64,000 nt of DNA from Arcuatula senhousia (taxonomy: Eukaryota > Mollusca > Bivalvia > Mytilida > Mytilidae). The notes beneath the pieces are model-generated. The model saw only the letters and a program-made list of their open reading frames with translations. It was not told the origin of the DNA and did no database searches. Both the position numbers and the translations under genes were made by a program. Shown here one piece after another: positions 1-10,621 of the stretch. How positions within the stretch are numbered: position 1 is the first letter of the stretch; each line of letters starts with the position of its first letter. The stretch is from positions 12,309,001-12,373,000 of the forward strand of contig OZ020305.1 of NCBI GenBank assembly GCA_963971305.1. The letters run 5' to 3'.

Positions 1-320
1 GGCAAAAAACAATTTAAAGAGGTGTTATATTTCACCAAATCATTAACTGTTTGAACTGTTGTGTCGGACTTAAAATCGATATGTTTGATTTTTTCGTTCC
101 TAATTTAAGAAGGGGGTCTTTTCTTTATCAGTTCAAGACTGAATTTTAAGTTTCTGCATGTATTTTAACCTTTAGCCAATCGCCAAACAGCGAGCAGCGC
201 CTATTGACCTTATTGAAGGCTGCTGATTGTTTTTTTTCTACATTGTTTAAATAACCGCTTGCTTATGTTGGCTGTATCACTTACACCTATCTACATCCCA
301 ATTTCTTCTTTATATACATG
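1..320 (+). mobile_element. 3'-end remnant of RT element family
   Basis: This stretch matches the 3' untranslated ends of the two reverse-transcriptase elements at 7571-8230 and 17480-18125. Shared words include TGTGTCGGACTTAAAATCGA, AGGGGGTCTTT, ACAGCGAGCAGCG, GAAGGCTGCTG and the terminal ACATCCCAATTTCTTCTTTAT. About 300 bp present in the other copies between the TTAAAATCGA block and the GGGTCTT block is missing. It is therefore an internally deleted, non-coding fragment, and its 5' part may continue outside the window. Confidence 0.75.
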
Positions 321-348
321 CGTTAACAGCAAGATGTAAACAATATAA

Positions 349-354
349 TTTATT
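349..354 (-). terminator. Putative polyadenylation signal
   Basis: TTTATT on the plus strand reads AATAAA on the minus strand, about 170 nt past the stop codon of the gene at 522-3443. The position suits a 3' end, but the region is very AT-rich, so a chance match is possible. Confidence 0.35.
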
Positions 355-521
355 ATAACAGATATGTAAAAATAGAAAAATTGTAAACATAAAACGTTGT
401 TAAATATAAACTATATAATACTCAAAAACATTAAAAAATATAAAGCTACAATATATAAACAAGCAAACTAAAACCCGATCGTACCCTGAGTAGAAATGCC
501 ATATTGGATAATCACATATAT

Positions 522-875
522 CTAGGATGTTTCACTAACACTATCCTTAATTTCAGTATACAAAACAGCAAAGTTATCCATAAGCTTTAAGGTTTCTTTA
601 ACAGTAATGTAATCACGTGCAAAACGATCCATTTTTTCAGAAAGTGCCCGGATCTCCATGCTCATAATATCACGTGACACATGTTCTATGGTGACGTCAT
701 TTTTACTTATGGCTTCTGTCATGTAACAAAGTACGTCGAAAAGCTTACTTTCTAAATTTACAATATCTGTAATGTGCTCGCTATACATATATATTTCTTC
801 GTCAAATCTCATTTGTTCTATAAACACTAAATGAATTGATAATTTTCTGTAATAGTCTAGATGTACTTGGGTAAT
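522..875 (-). CDS. Exon 4 of secreted helical protein
   Basis: This is the terminal exon, phase 0, of 117 residues and a TAG stop. It starts after a TTTTTTCAG acceptor with ITQVHLDYYRKLSIHL and ends with KDSVSETS. It holds roughly half of the mature protein and three or four likely helices. Apparent coding upstream of 875 in the same frame is intron read-through. Confidence 0.65.
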   Translation of the reverse strand: MTQVHLDYYRKLSIHLVFIEQMRFDEEIYMYSEHITDIVNLESKLFDVLCYMTEAISKNDVTIEHVSRDIMSMEIRALSEKMDRFARDYITVKETLKLMDNFAVLYTEIKDSVSETS

Positions 876-3443
876 CTGAAAAAAGAGATATTCTGTTAAC
901 TTCATCAAATATTAGGTTGCAAATAAAAAAGCAAACAACCGAAATTGGATGATCAATCTCAAATGTCCAAGAAACGACAAAACAAGGAAGAGACACACTT
1001 AGAAATTTATATCGCAACGGTCCTGACTCTGACTTGGCAAGGACATTTCAAAACAAAATGGCGCGCTAAACTTTGTTTTACAGTATTTCCTCCATCTGTG
1101 TAATATATGATGCTGTTCTTTTATAAAGCGGGGTTTGTGCCCCAAAATAAAACCATAGTTGTTGTCAAAAAATCATTAGATTATTAAATTGGCTCTCTTC
1201 GTTTGTAGTGTGTTTGTTGTAAAGAAACATTTTCTAAAATCATTTATTCAACTGTTACGAAATTTATTAAAATGACATAAAAAAGCGCCCACTTTTTTAC
1301 AGGAATTGACAGCATTTTAGTTTATTTATAAGCAATGACTTATATTTTTTTCATTTTTTGGAGTATGAAAAAAATGTTTTGTGCATTAACCAGCATACGC
1401 GTATTCTACAATATGAAAAAATGTTTTCGTACCCCAATGAAAAAACAAATTATGACATTCATTCCTTAAGTTGTTATCCTGTGGAAATTTGAAAAAAAAA
1501 CATTCAAAAGAAAATCTTGTCGTGTAAGGGTGTTTATTCACTCCTGCATATTTTCATATAAAAATTATGATTTGTGAAGGAAATGATAATTATCCACTTA
1601 ATCAAATGACAAAAAGAAAACTTCATGTCATTGTGCCTGTGTCCGAGGTATTTTGCGGGAAATCAGAATCCTCTAGATTTTACATAACTTTCACATTCCG
1701 GCGTTTTTAGTCCTAAAAAACTAATAGAAGTTGAACATCAAGAAATTTCATAGTTGGTTTTTAAGGTCTACATAATAAAAAAATGTCGTAAAATGTAGGG
1801 GTCGTTGAGCAAAATATATTTTTTGGAAGATATGGTCTAGAGAAGTTCTGAAATCAGACAGAAATTCAGAAACATGGAGAGTGAAAATCCTCAAAGATAT
1901 GTCAATAATTATACAGGATACTGTAGTTATAACATATGGGTAAGTGTATGCGACAAAACCTATATCATTGAAAAAAAGCCGTCATTTCATGAATTATTTG
2001 ATGTTTATCAACTTTGCACTTACATTTTGTAACGCCACTTGTAGATCTTCCTCTTTTATTCCTTCTATTAAATCGTACCCGTCCATTGGTTCTTCCTCCA
2101 GGAACGTGAGCATGATATTGCTCATTATACGGTCCGACTAAAAACAAAAACAAAAACTGATAAAGGCAGTCAAAACTCGTTTCCCCGGTTGTCATCGTGT
2201 CCCCATCCCACATCATCATCATCCTCGTCATCCTTGTCGTCGTCATCATCATCATCATCATCATAAACCTATTCGCCCTTACATTTTCCTACATTTTTAC
2301 GATTCAACTATTAACATTACAAATAAGGAAAGCAGATGTGGGTTTTCAGCAAGAGATCACAGAAGATATTTCTAAATTGCGCACCCTACCGTTTGAAAAT
2401 TTCTGGATCAAACCATGAAAGACCCGTTGGTGAAGAGTCTATGATTTTTAAAACATATTTGTTGGATTTAAATACGCGCATTTTCTAATTGTACCAGGTC
2501 ACTGAAAAATTCCAATTTGTACTCTTTCATAGGAGTGAAAATGATATTTAATAACCTATTAAAAATGCTATAGGCATCAGATCTTTAAAGACTAAAACAT
2601 TGATATAATTGAAGCCCTTAAGAAAAGGAAACGTATTCGTATTGAAAGTGCCATGAAAAAGATAAAGCAATTATAAAATCATTTAGCTTACGATAAGTGT
2701 TTTCATTTTTCTTGCATAATCCTGACTCTCTAGAACACGTATCATCATTTCGCTGATAATCTCTGACAATGGTCGCTCTGGAAAGCCTGAATTATCATTA
2801 GACATACTAGCTCCACATGGACTTTTCCATCGTTCTAAACCAGTAGGTAATCCATTTGAAACATTAAGAAGTAACGCTAAAATAATAGGAATAAGACAAA
2901 GTTATAAAAAATAAAATGAAATTAAAATGAAAATTAACCTTGACTTGTGATGTTCCAATGCTTAAAACACTCGAAATGGTAATAATTCAAATAGATCAAA
3001 TTATGTTTTCATCATCCTTTTTAAAGATCATATGAACTTAATTTTGTGTACATAATTTTCAATAGTTTAAGTTTATTTTGCAAGTACACGTCCTTATTAA
3101 ATGAAAAAAAATCTATTAATTTATTATTATTTCAATTATTAAATTAATTATTAAAGACTAATTTCTCATCTTTATACAATTTTTCCAACTAAAAGGGTGA
3201 TATTAGGCAAGGTAACTTGACAAAAGAAATGAACACCTCTATTCTAAATTGAAATTAGTAAATTATCTGTTCTTAAACCACGTTTTTCATGTTAAATAAT
3301 ATATATATGGGACAGTCCTTTTTATAATCATTAAAAATTAAGATTCAAAGTTAACAAATGCTGATAAAAGTGAGATATACAATACCTGCTATTAACAAAC
3401 GTTGGAATAGATTTAAAATTGTTTTAAATGTTGCAGTTCTCAT
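522..3443 (-). CDS. Unrecognised secreted helical protein, four exons
   Basis: Four exons join to 711 nt (236 codons plus TAG): 3386-3443, 2692-2876, 2024-2137 and 522-875. Donors are GTATTG, GTAAGC and GTAAGT; acceptors follow TTTTAG, TTTTTAG and TTTTTTCAG. Intron phases are 1, 0, 0. Residues 1 to about 28 (MRTATFKTILNLFQRLLIA, then ALLLNVSNG) form a signal peptide split across the first intron. The mature chain has almost no low-complexity sequence, only two cysteines (in SPCGAS and VLCYMTE) and several amphipathic stretches predicted helical by eye, such as LSEIISEMMIRVLESQDYA and HITDIVNLESKLFDVL. It resembles no family I know. The signal-plus-helix layout and phase 1-0-0 structure recall four-helix cytokines, but that is inference. 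A TATAAAA lies upstream and an AATAAA downstream. The introns hold a CAT microsatellite and otherwise nothing recognisable. Confidence 0.65.
2024..2137 (-). CDS. Exon 3 of secreted helical protein
   Basis: A 114-nt, phase 0-0 exon of 38 codons, bounded by TTTTTAG and GTAAGT. It reads SDRIMSNIMLTFLEEEPMDG, then YDLIEGIKEEDLQVALQN, and is acidic and likely helical. It is too short to stand out as an ORF and was found from its splice sites. Confidence 0.6.
2209..2268 (+). repeat. CAT/CGT-type trinucleotide microsatellite
   Basis: Imperfect CATCATCAT and GTCGTCGTCATC runs lie in the second intron of the secreted-protein gene. They create an artificial poly-methionine reading frame on the minus strand. 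Confidence 0.85.
2692..2876 (-). CDS. Exon 2 of secreted helical protein
   Basis: A 185-nt exon entering in phase 1 and leaving in phase 0, between a TATTATTTTAG acceptor and a GTAAGC donor. It completes the signal peptide (ALLLNVSNG) and then encodes LPTGLERWKSPCGASM and a probable first helix, PLSEIISEMMIRVLESQ. Confidence 0.6.
3386..3443 (-). CDS. Exon 1 (signal peptide) of secreted helical protein
   Basis: It encodes MRTATFKTILNLFQRLLIA plus one base before a GTATTG donor. This ATG was chosen because it opens a hydrophobic leader that joins in phase to the next exon; no earlier in-frame ATG was seen nearby. Confidence 0.55.
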
Positions 3444-3483
3444 GATGTCTAGTGAAAAAGTAAAGATGGACAAATTACAGGAC

Positions 3484-3490
3484 TTTTATA
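3484..3490 (-). promoter_or_regulatory. Possible TATA box
   Basis: TATAAAA on the minus strand lies about 40 nt upstream of the first ATG of the secreted-protein gene. That leaves room for a very short leader. In AT-rich DNA this is weak evidence. Confidence 0.3.
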
Positions 3491-3769
3491 ATATGAAGAA
3501 CCCCCGAAAAAGGAATTTCCTCAATGAGTTTTGGGATAAAATCTTTGATTTTTATTATTTGACTTAGATTTTCTTATATAAGAAACTTTCTCTTCCAAGT
3601 CTTAATCATATCCGATAAGAATCGATACGATACGCTATTATTTGATCTGCTAGTGAAATGTTCTTTTTTGGCAAATCTTTATTTCCGCCAAATAATCTTA
3701 ATAGGTCACGATTAGTGTACTACAGGTATGATTTAAATTATTGATAATTTTCACAACAGTTAACTGTTA

Positions 3770-4100
3770 TTAAAGTATTACAACAAACTGCATAATGTAA
3801 TGAACCCGGAAGGAAAATAATCGGATGTACAGTTTTGTATGTTTAATAGAGTTATTAAATAATGGTAAAAACTTTTCAAGTCTTTTTATAGCTATCTCAA
3901 TTCTGTAACTTGTCTCACGGAAATGATAAACCTCTCTTAGTTGTATGTGGTACTGTGTTAAAAGGTTTTCCAGGGCCGAACCATTTAACTTGGTTTTTTG
4001 TTTTGACCAGAAAAATATATATAAATATTTGTTTTTTCGAAGGCTCTGTCTTTTATGCATGGAAGAAAAAGAAACTTGATTTTCGTTTTTTGTGCATCTT
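3770..4100 (-). CDS. Possible terminal exon of a second helical protein
   Basis: A minus-strand open frame ends at 3770. It contains a helix-like stretch (SALENLLTQYHIQLREVY, then RIEIAIKRLEKFLPLFN) that looks more protein-like than its AT-rich surroundings. A pyrimidine tract followed by AAAAG or CAG near 4062 could be its acceptor, and the phase would suit the donor at 5424. I see no family resemblance. Position next to, and tone like, the gene at 522-3443 suggest a tandem relative, but this is speculative. Confidence 0.25.
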
Positions 4101-4827
4101 GGTGCTCCGTTAGACATACATGTATACAAGTGGAAAAAATATTTTTTAACATATAAAAATTCAATAAGAATAAAAATCACCATTCTAGAATTGAGTCATT
4201 TCAATCGAAATAAATTGTAAAATGTTACTTTCACCAATTTTCACTGTTTTCACAAACTAATTTTGATCCACGAGTGTGGCTATTTTCAAGGAAATAATGT
4301 ATATAAATTATCGGCATTTTTTTTTACAAAAACGTTGATTTTTATCTCATTGCTTACTTTTTGAAGAAGAAAAAAATATATACAAAAATATTGCAATTGA
4401 TGAAGTTTAACAATTAAAACATCATAGCAGAAATGGTTACACATGTAGCAGCTAAATCAAAAGTTAAAATATTGGACTGATTTGGGACCTCCTTGGCTTT
4501 TTTCCTTTGGCGAATTCATGACATCGTCATTTGCTTTAGCGACAATACAAGATTATTTAGTTCTTCGTATCCAACTATTCGATCCAGAAGTTTTATTTTG
4601 CCTACAATCCAAAGATGATAACGACTTTGACAATTCAGATAAAAAAGGAACTGGATTTTCTAAACCTATTTTTTAAAACTTTTTATTATTTTTTTCTCTT
4701 TTAATTGACTCTTTAATTTTCATTTTAAGCATTGAAAAATCTGATGACCCTTTCAGGAGACAGACCGTCACTGCTATCAAAACAAGATTACTTTGGATTG
4801 GGTTTTGATTTGTTTTGCTTAGACAAG

Positions 4828-5190
4828 GCTCCTTTGGTATCTTTAGTTGGACCGAGCTACAAAGCGGTCCCATTACTCGTAATGGAGCAACGCTTAAAGC
4901 GAATCACATCGGGTGTAATTTTATTCATTGGAAGTTATATTTTGTACAAAAATGTTTCCAATGATATATCAATGACGAATTCAGTTATAAATATCGGACA
5001 CTTTGGTCGTTTTTCAAGATTTTCATAACATCATCTTGTGGTTTTGAAGCAGAATTTGCATTATATAGCAATTCTGCACCATTTTGAAGCTTTTTTCGAG
5101 TTAGACAAGGTAATTCGATTTGCATCACTATGAGTAAGGGGGGCGCATTATAGCTCAGCCAAACCAAAGATATCAAAGGAGCTACACTGT
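4828..5190. repeat. Imperfect inverted repeat
   Basis: The arm at about 4828-4895 (GGCTCCTTTGGTATCTTTAG, then TTGGACCGAGCTAC) recurs in reverse complement at about 5116-5190 (GTAGCTCCTTTGATATC, then TTTGGTTTGGCTGAGCTA), with a spacer of roughly 220 bp. It looks like an old foldback element or MITE. No target duplication was found. Confidence 0.5.
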
Positions 5191-5423
5191 TGTAGCTAGG
5201 CTACTACCAAGTTTTAAAAAGGCTATTTCTGTGATCTGAACTACTTTTAATATCAGACTTTCTCCGCTGATGTCATATTAAACATTGAAATTTTTGGTAA
5301 ATGGTTATTCAATGTTTTTTCTATTTTACCATTTGTTTACATTTCAGACAACTAACTTATCTCTAAATCATTACATTTGATATTTTTACACATCTGTTCG
5401 TAATACATGTAGATCAAACTTAC

Positions 5424-5592
5424 CTTCCCGTTTTTATCTGTTCTTTCATTTTGTCTGGCTTGAGTAGTATAACCACTTCTGATATTGTCTTGTACACAGA
5501 AACAACTGTTTCCAAGTGAAGAATTGCACGTAAATCTAAATCTAAAGCTCGATTCTCAACAAATGATTTGCCAGCTTGAGTAGTGGCTTAGA
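5424..5592 (-). CDS. Possible exon beside minisatellite, helical
   Basis: A minus-strand frame reads ATTQAGKSFVENRALDLDLR, then AILHLETVVSVYKTISEVV and KPDKMKEQIKTG, ending at a good GTAAGT donor in phase 2. It is helix-rich and follows Thr/Pro-rich repeat units, but a one-base difference puts it out of frame with the neighbouring repeats unless an acceptor lies at TCTAAG near 5592. It may be an exon of a gene with a mucin-like stalk, or a decayed one. Confidence 0.3.
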
Positions 5593-5594
5593 AT

Positions 5595-6092
5595 ATTCAA
5601 TGGTTGTTTTGGTAGCTTGAGTAGTTGGCTTAAGAGGGTCAATTGGTGTTTTGGTAGCTTGAGAAGTTGGCTTATGAGGATCCATTGGTGTTTTGGAAAC
5701 TTGAATAGTAGGCTTAAGAGGCTTTATTGGTGTTTTCGTAACTTGAATAGTGGGCTTAAGAGGGTCAATTGGTGTTTTGGTTGCTTGAGTAGTGGACTTA
5801 AGAGGGTCAATTGGTGTTTTGGAAACTTGAATAGTGGCAATTGGTGTTTTTTTAACTTGAGTAGTGGGCTTAAGAGGGTCAATTGGTGTTTTTGTAACTT
5901 GAGTAGTGGGCTTAAGAGGGTCAATTGGTGTTTTGGAAACTTGAATAGAGGGCTTAAGAGGGTCAATTGGTGTTTTTTTTTAACTTGAGTAGTTGGCTTA
6001 AGAGGGTCAATTGGTGTTTTTGTAACTTGAGTAGTTGGCTTAAGAGGGTTAATTGGTGTTTTTTTAACTTGAGTCAAATTTTCGGGGGCTTA
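5595..6092 (-). repeat. 42-bp minisatellite, coding-like on minus strand
   Basis: About eleven copies of a 42-bp unit (plus strand: ATTGGTGTTTT, ACTTGAGTAGTGGGC, TTAAGAGGGTCA). On the minus strand each reads TPIDPLKPTTQVTK, a Thr/Pro/Lys-rich 14-residue unit. One copy lacks 12 bp and stays in frame; another, near 5970, has extra T residues in a homopolymer and shifts the frame by two. A period divisible by three keeps several frames open, so open frames here are weak evidence of coding. Confidence 0.85.
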
Positions 6093-6554
6093 TAAAGCGT
6101 ATATTGTAAATCTTACACAATGTTATGCTTTCGACCAATAAACATGAATATTAGAATATGCCCTTGAATTTTTGCTCCTTTTTTCCTAGCTCATCTTTTC
6201 GTTAAACCATGTCAGACCCCGGATCCGTTTATTCTAGTAGAGTATCATTTTTTTATCCCATCCAGATTCATTAAACTTTTTTTATAGATAAGGCGAATTT
6301 CATGCAAGGCGAAAATTTTAGAAACATTTTTTTAAATGTGTTTAAACCTCGCGTACAGCTGCACATATGGGGTCAGGCATTCGAATTAAGAGGTAAACAG
6401 CAGCTGGAAATTTTTTGTCTTATGTTATCGAATAATGAACATTTCTAGTAATATCAAATGCATTGGAGAGGGGAGAAGCAATTATTAAGATTAGTGTTAG
6501 TTTTAGACCCAGCAGTGGACATTATCCGCTTTGGTAAACATAATGACACATTCC

Positions 6555-8230
6555 TCACTGTCCTATTAAAAAACAATTTGAATATCTGGTTAAATGGTGT
6601 TTCGATAAATCTAAAAGTGACTATATCTGCTCTAAAGTTTCTAAATTATCTAATAAATTGTTTTTTAGCAACGAGACTCATAAAGGTTACGTCAATTGGA
6701 CTGATGCAGAAATGATAACTGCTCTAAATTATCTTTTGGACAACATTTATATTCGTTTTGGGAGACCAATTTATCGCCAAATCATTGGTATCCCTATGGG
6801 AACTAATTGTGCCCCACTTATTGCTGACCTTTTCTTGTATTGTTATGAATCCCAATTTATGGCAAAACTTCAAAAAGACCCCAACAGACAACATCGCATT
6901 GAAACTTTTAATTATACATACAGATATTTAGACGACATTCTTTCACTAAACAATCCCACATTTTCTAATTTTATTACGGAAATTTATCCCAAGGAATTAA
7001 CTTTGAATAAATCTAACCTTACTGGTGATTTATGCCCATTTTTAGATCTAGATTTAAGTATAATCAACGGATAATTACACACTAAAATATATGATAAACG
7101 GGATGACTTTTCATTTCCTATCGTGACTTTTCCTTTTCTAGAGGGAGATGTACCACTTGCTCCGTCTTACGGAGTATATATTTCACAGTTGGTACGATAT
7201 GCTCGGATCTGCAGTGGTGTGTCTGATTTTAATGATAAAAACCGGTATATTACACAAAAATTACTAAAACAAGGTCTCGTTACCACAAATTAGTGATGTC
7301 GTTTACTAAGTTGTATCATAAACATCTATACCTTATTGGAAAATTTAACTGTACACGACGACTTTTGATTGTAAAGGGAATATCCCATCCAGATTTCTAC
7401 GGTGATGTTGTTTATAGAGCAAATAAATTCAAAAACAATCCATTGGGAATGCAAAATTGGCTTAAAACTTTATTAAATAAAGGTTATGAAATGGATATTT
7501 TAGTAAAATCTTTGAATTTAGTCTTCTTTGGTAAAAATATTGATAATTTGATACTTACTTTAAAATGTTAATTGCCTTTTTATACTTATGTCATTTTTGA
7601 GCATTACAGCGGTCAAATGTGTCGGTTTTGTGTGATGATGCATCATCAAATCATAAGTGTTTGACGTGTTGTGTCGGATTTAAAATCGACATACTTGATT
7701 TTTTTACATCAGTCGATGGATGCTTCTTAGCTAGCTGTCAGTAACTTCGAGTGTTCTCAAGAGAGTATCTTTACGTCCCGTTAATTACTTGTTGTCCTTT
7801 TGTCTCAGATACTCTCTTGTTGAATTGAACTTCTATCGATTTGATTTTAACTGTGTGTTAGTTTGTGCTTTGTTATTGATTATCATTAGGGGGAAGGTTG
7901 GCGTCAAAAAACTAGTTTAACCCCGCCACATTTTAATGTGCCTGTCCTAAGCCAGGAATCTTTTTCAAAGCTTATGTTTGTATTTAGTCGAATTTATGTT
8001 AATTGGTTTTTTTTGTCAAGAAGAGGGTCTTTCAATGCACTTTGGGATTGGGCTTGAATCATATGTATTTTATTTTCAATCCAGGGGCCAATTGAAAAAC
8101 AGCGAGCAGCGACCGCTGGTCACATTGAAGGCTGCTGGCTGTTTTCCATTGTGGATATTTAAAATATACGTTTATACTGTAGGTTATGTCGCGTACAATT
8201 ATTCCACATCTCATTTTCTTCTATACTAGT
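6555..8230 (+). mobile_element. 5'-truncated reverse-transcriptase element, copy 1
   Basis: Reverse-transcriptase coding begins abruptly near 6555, inside what is a longer ORF in copy 2 (15301-18125), as expected for 5' truncation. It shows IPMGTNCAPLIADLFLYCYE, the catalytic YRYLDDILSL (motif C) and CPFLDLDLSI. An in-frame TAA near 7071 replaces the Arg codon of copy 2, and a frameshift near 7275 precedes the conserved end (RRLLIVKGISHPDFYGDVVY to LILTLKC, stop about 7571). A non-coding tail of about 650 bp follows, with a CAAGAGAG/CTCTCTTG hairpin near 7760-7825. I see no endonuclease domain. The RT has Penelope-like flavour (PKLHNNPYKSRFI in copy 2), but I cannot place it firmly. Confidence 0.85.
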
Positions 8231-9254
8231 AAGTTGTATTTTTGGATTTTAGACTACAATTTTAAGGTTTGTTCTAAACATTTAAGAAGTAATAATGGGC
8301 GATTTGTATGCCAGAAGTCGTAAACGAAGACAAACTAGTAGACACAATACAAAAACAGCTAGAAATCCATAGGATTTATCATTATAATGCTTCAAAAGAT
8401 GACTTAAGAGCAATTATTGCACGTACTTAGGTTAAGCCCTAACCACGTCGATTATTTTGTCTGTGAAGTGTTTTGTCGAAGGCTCTGTGATGACAAAATG
8501 AGTCTTTGTAGGACTTTACTACATGTTCTATGGGTGAAACAATCGTACGTGTAATATTTATGGAGGCCCGATTTTGTTGCTGTCAGTATTGACGTCAATA
8601 TTCTGAATTGTAATAATTCATATCCAATAGACAGCACGCGAGTGAATCTGTGATATACTCAATTATCTTCAAGAGTGAATAGTAAACATTTGCAGAAACC
8701 TTATGCCCATCAAAGATAGCAATGAAAGAGGGAGGTTTAGCGCACCTCAATAATCTCATTGGCAGTGTTTTTCTCTTTCCAAAGATATATAATATAGCTG
8801 TGTGTCATACTATTAAGGCAAATCGACAAAAATCGATCCTCTGCTCCTAAACTACTGTACACAAACTGAAAAATCGATTTTGATTTAAGTCATATTCATG
8901 AACCTTAACGTACACTTATAACAAATTTTGCAATATCGTTTTACATACTCATAACTTATTAAGATGCACTCGGACAAATTTTAGTTTACTCTCTTAATTA
9001 TTTAATTTACATTTTGTGTTTTTAATACTTTACTTACTGGTAACTTGTTAGTAGATATGATATAAAAATCATTTAGAAAATAAGCTATCATTTCTTTGCT
9101 ATCCTAAACACATAATTTGTGTTGAACTTTAAACAAGTTGGTATTCAAACATGCTTAGGATTATGCTTAGATTAATAAAAATACTAAAGGGAAAATTCTG
9201 AGATTGTTACTTGTTTTGATGTCAAACATGCTTAAACCTTTGTTTAGCTTTAGC
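8231..9254. other. No recognisable feature
   Basis: AT-rich DNA between the RT element and the first hammerhead array. I see no supported exon or structured repeat in it. Confidence 0.5.
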
Positions 9255-10621
9255 TTGTGTTGGAGAACACATCAAAGCTTTAAATTATCCGTTTAAATAT
9301 CAAAATTGTCTAAACCCTAAGGTTCCTCCTTCCCCAGACATAGGTTGATCATCTTAGTAATAATTTGTTTCCCTAATTTGGTATTTTTGGTTTTACTGTT
9401 CTATGCTCTTCATTGTCATATAGTGTTTGGCATTTTCAATATTTTTGGTAGAGCGCCTCTGATGAGTCTTGAATAGACGAAACGCGCGTCAGGCGTAGCA
9501 AAATTTAATTGTCTGCAACTTTGTTGTAATTTGTATTTCGAACACACGTGAAGGTTAGCACTGCCGGATGAGTTTAAATTCCCCGAGGTTAGCCCGCTCC
9601 GGCACCAACACTTTTGTGTTGGAGAACATATCAAAGCTTTAAATTATCCGTTCAAATTTCAAAATTGTCTAAACCCTACGGTTCTTCCTACCCCAGACAT
9701 AGGTTGATCATCTTAGTAATAATTTGGTTCCCTAATTTGGTAGTTTTGTTTTTACTGTTCTATGCTCTTCATTATCATATAGTGTTTGGCATTTTCAATA
9801 TTTTTTGGTAGAGCGCCTCTGATGAGTCTTGAATAGACGAAACGCGCGTCAGGCGTAGCAAAATTTATTGTCTGGAACTTTCTTTTAAATTTGTATTTCG
9901 AACACACGTGACGGTTGCCACTGCTGGTGGAGTTGAAATTCCCCGAGGTTAGCCCGCTCCGGCACCAACACTTTTGTGTTGGAGAACACATCAAAGCTTT
10001 AAATTATCCGTTCAAATTTCAAAATTGTCTAAACCCTAAGGTTTTTCCTACCACAGACATAGGTTGATCATCTTAGTAATAATTTGTTTCCCTAATTTGG
10101 TATTTTTGGTTTTACTGTTCTATGCTCTTCATTATCATATAGTGTTTGGCATTTTCAATATTTTTGGTAGAGCGATTCTGAAGAGTCTTGAATAGACGAA
10201 ACGCACGTCGGGCGTAGCAAAATTTATTGTCTTGAACTTTCTTGTAATTTGTATTTCGAACACACGTGAAGGTTAGCACTGCTAGTGGAGTTTAAATTCC
10301 CCGAGGTTAGCCCGCTCCGACACCAATACTTTTGTGTTGGAGAACACATCAAAGCTTTAAATTATCCGTTTAAATTTCAAAATTGTCTTAACACTAAGGA
10401 TCTTCCTACCCCAGACATAGGTTGATCTTCTAAGTAATAATTTGGTTCCCTAATATATAATTTGGTATTTTTGGTTTTACTGTTCTATGCTCTTCATTAT
10501 CATATAGTGTTTGGCATTTTCAATATTTTTGGTAGAGCGCCTCTGATGAGTCTTGAATAGACGAAACACGCGTCAGGCGTAGCAAAATTTATTGTCTGGA
10601 ACTTTGTTGTAATTTGTATTT
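9255..10621 (+). mobile_element. Hammerhead retrozyme tandem array 1
   Basis: About 3.8 copies of a monomer of 359-365 bp. Each copy contains GTGTTTGGCATTTTCAATAT, a hammerhead ribozyme, TTCGAACACACGTGA, CCCCGAGGTTAGCCCGCTCC and a block ending in CTGTTCTATGCTCTTCAT. The array begins inside the monomer (TTGTGTTGGAGAAC) and ends 45-47 nt after the last cleavage site (TTTGTATTT). Copies differ by a few percent and copy 3 has a damaged stem I, so this is the oldest of the three arrays. The shared end and variable start fit retroposition. Confidence 0.9.
9453..9496 (+). ncRNA. Type I hammerhead ribozyme (array 1, first of four)
   Basis: In order: stem I strand GCGCCT; core CTGATGA; stem II GTCT-TGAAT-AGAC; GAAA; a very short stem III within ACGCGCGT; cleavage triplet GTC; returning stem I strand AGGCGT. 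All core bases match the hammerhead consensus, and cleavage is predicted between 9490 and 9491. Other copies in this array are 9813-9856, 10172-10215 (core CTGAAGA and GCGATT stem I, probably inactive) and 10537-10580. The minimal self-complementary stem III suggests activity as a dimer, as in other animal hammerheads. Confidence 0.9.

Noticed and set aside
1965..2264. Poly-methionine open frame
   Set aside because: Translation of the CAT/ATG microsatellite and of the wrong frame of a real exon.
9255..10621. CRISPR-like repetition
   Set aside because: Repeats are about 360 bp with no unique spacers, in a eukaryotic genome; they are retrozyme monomers.
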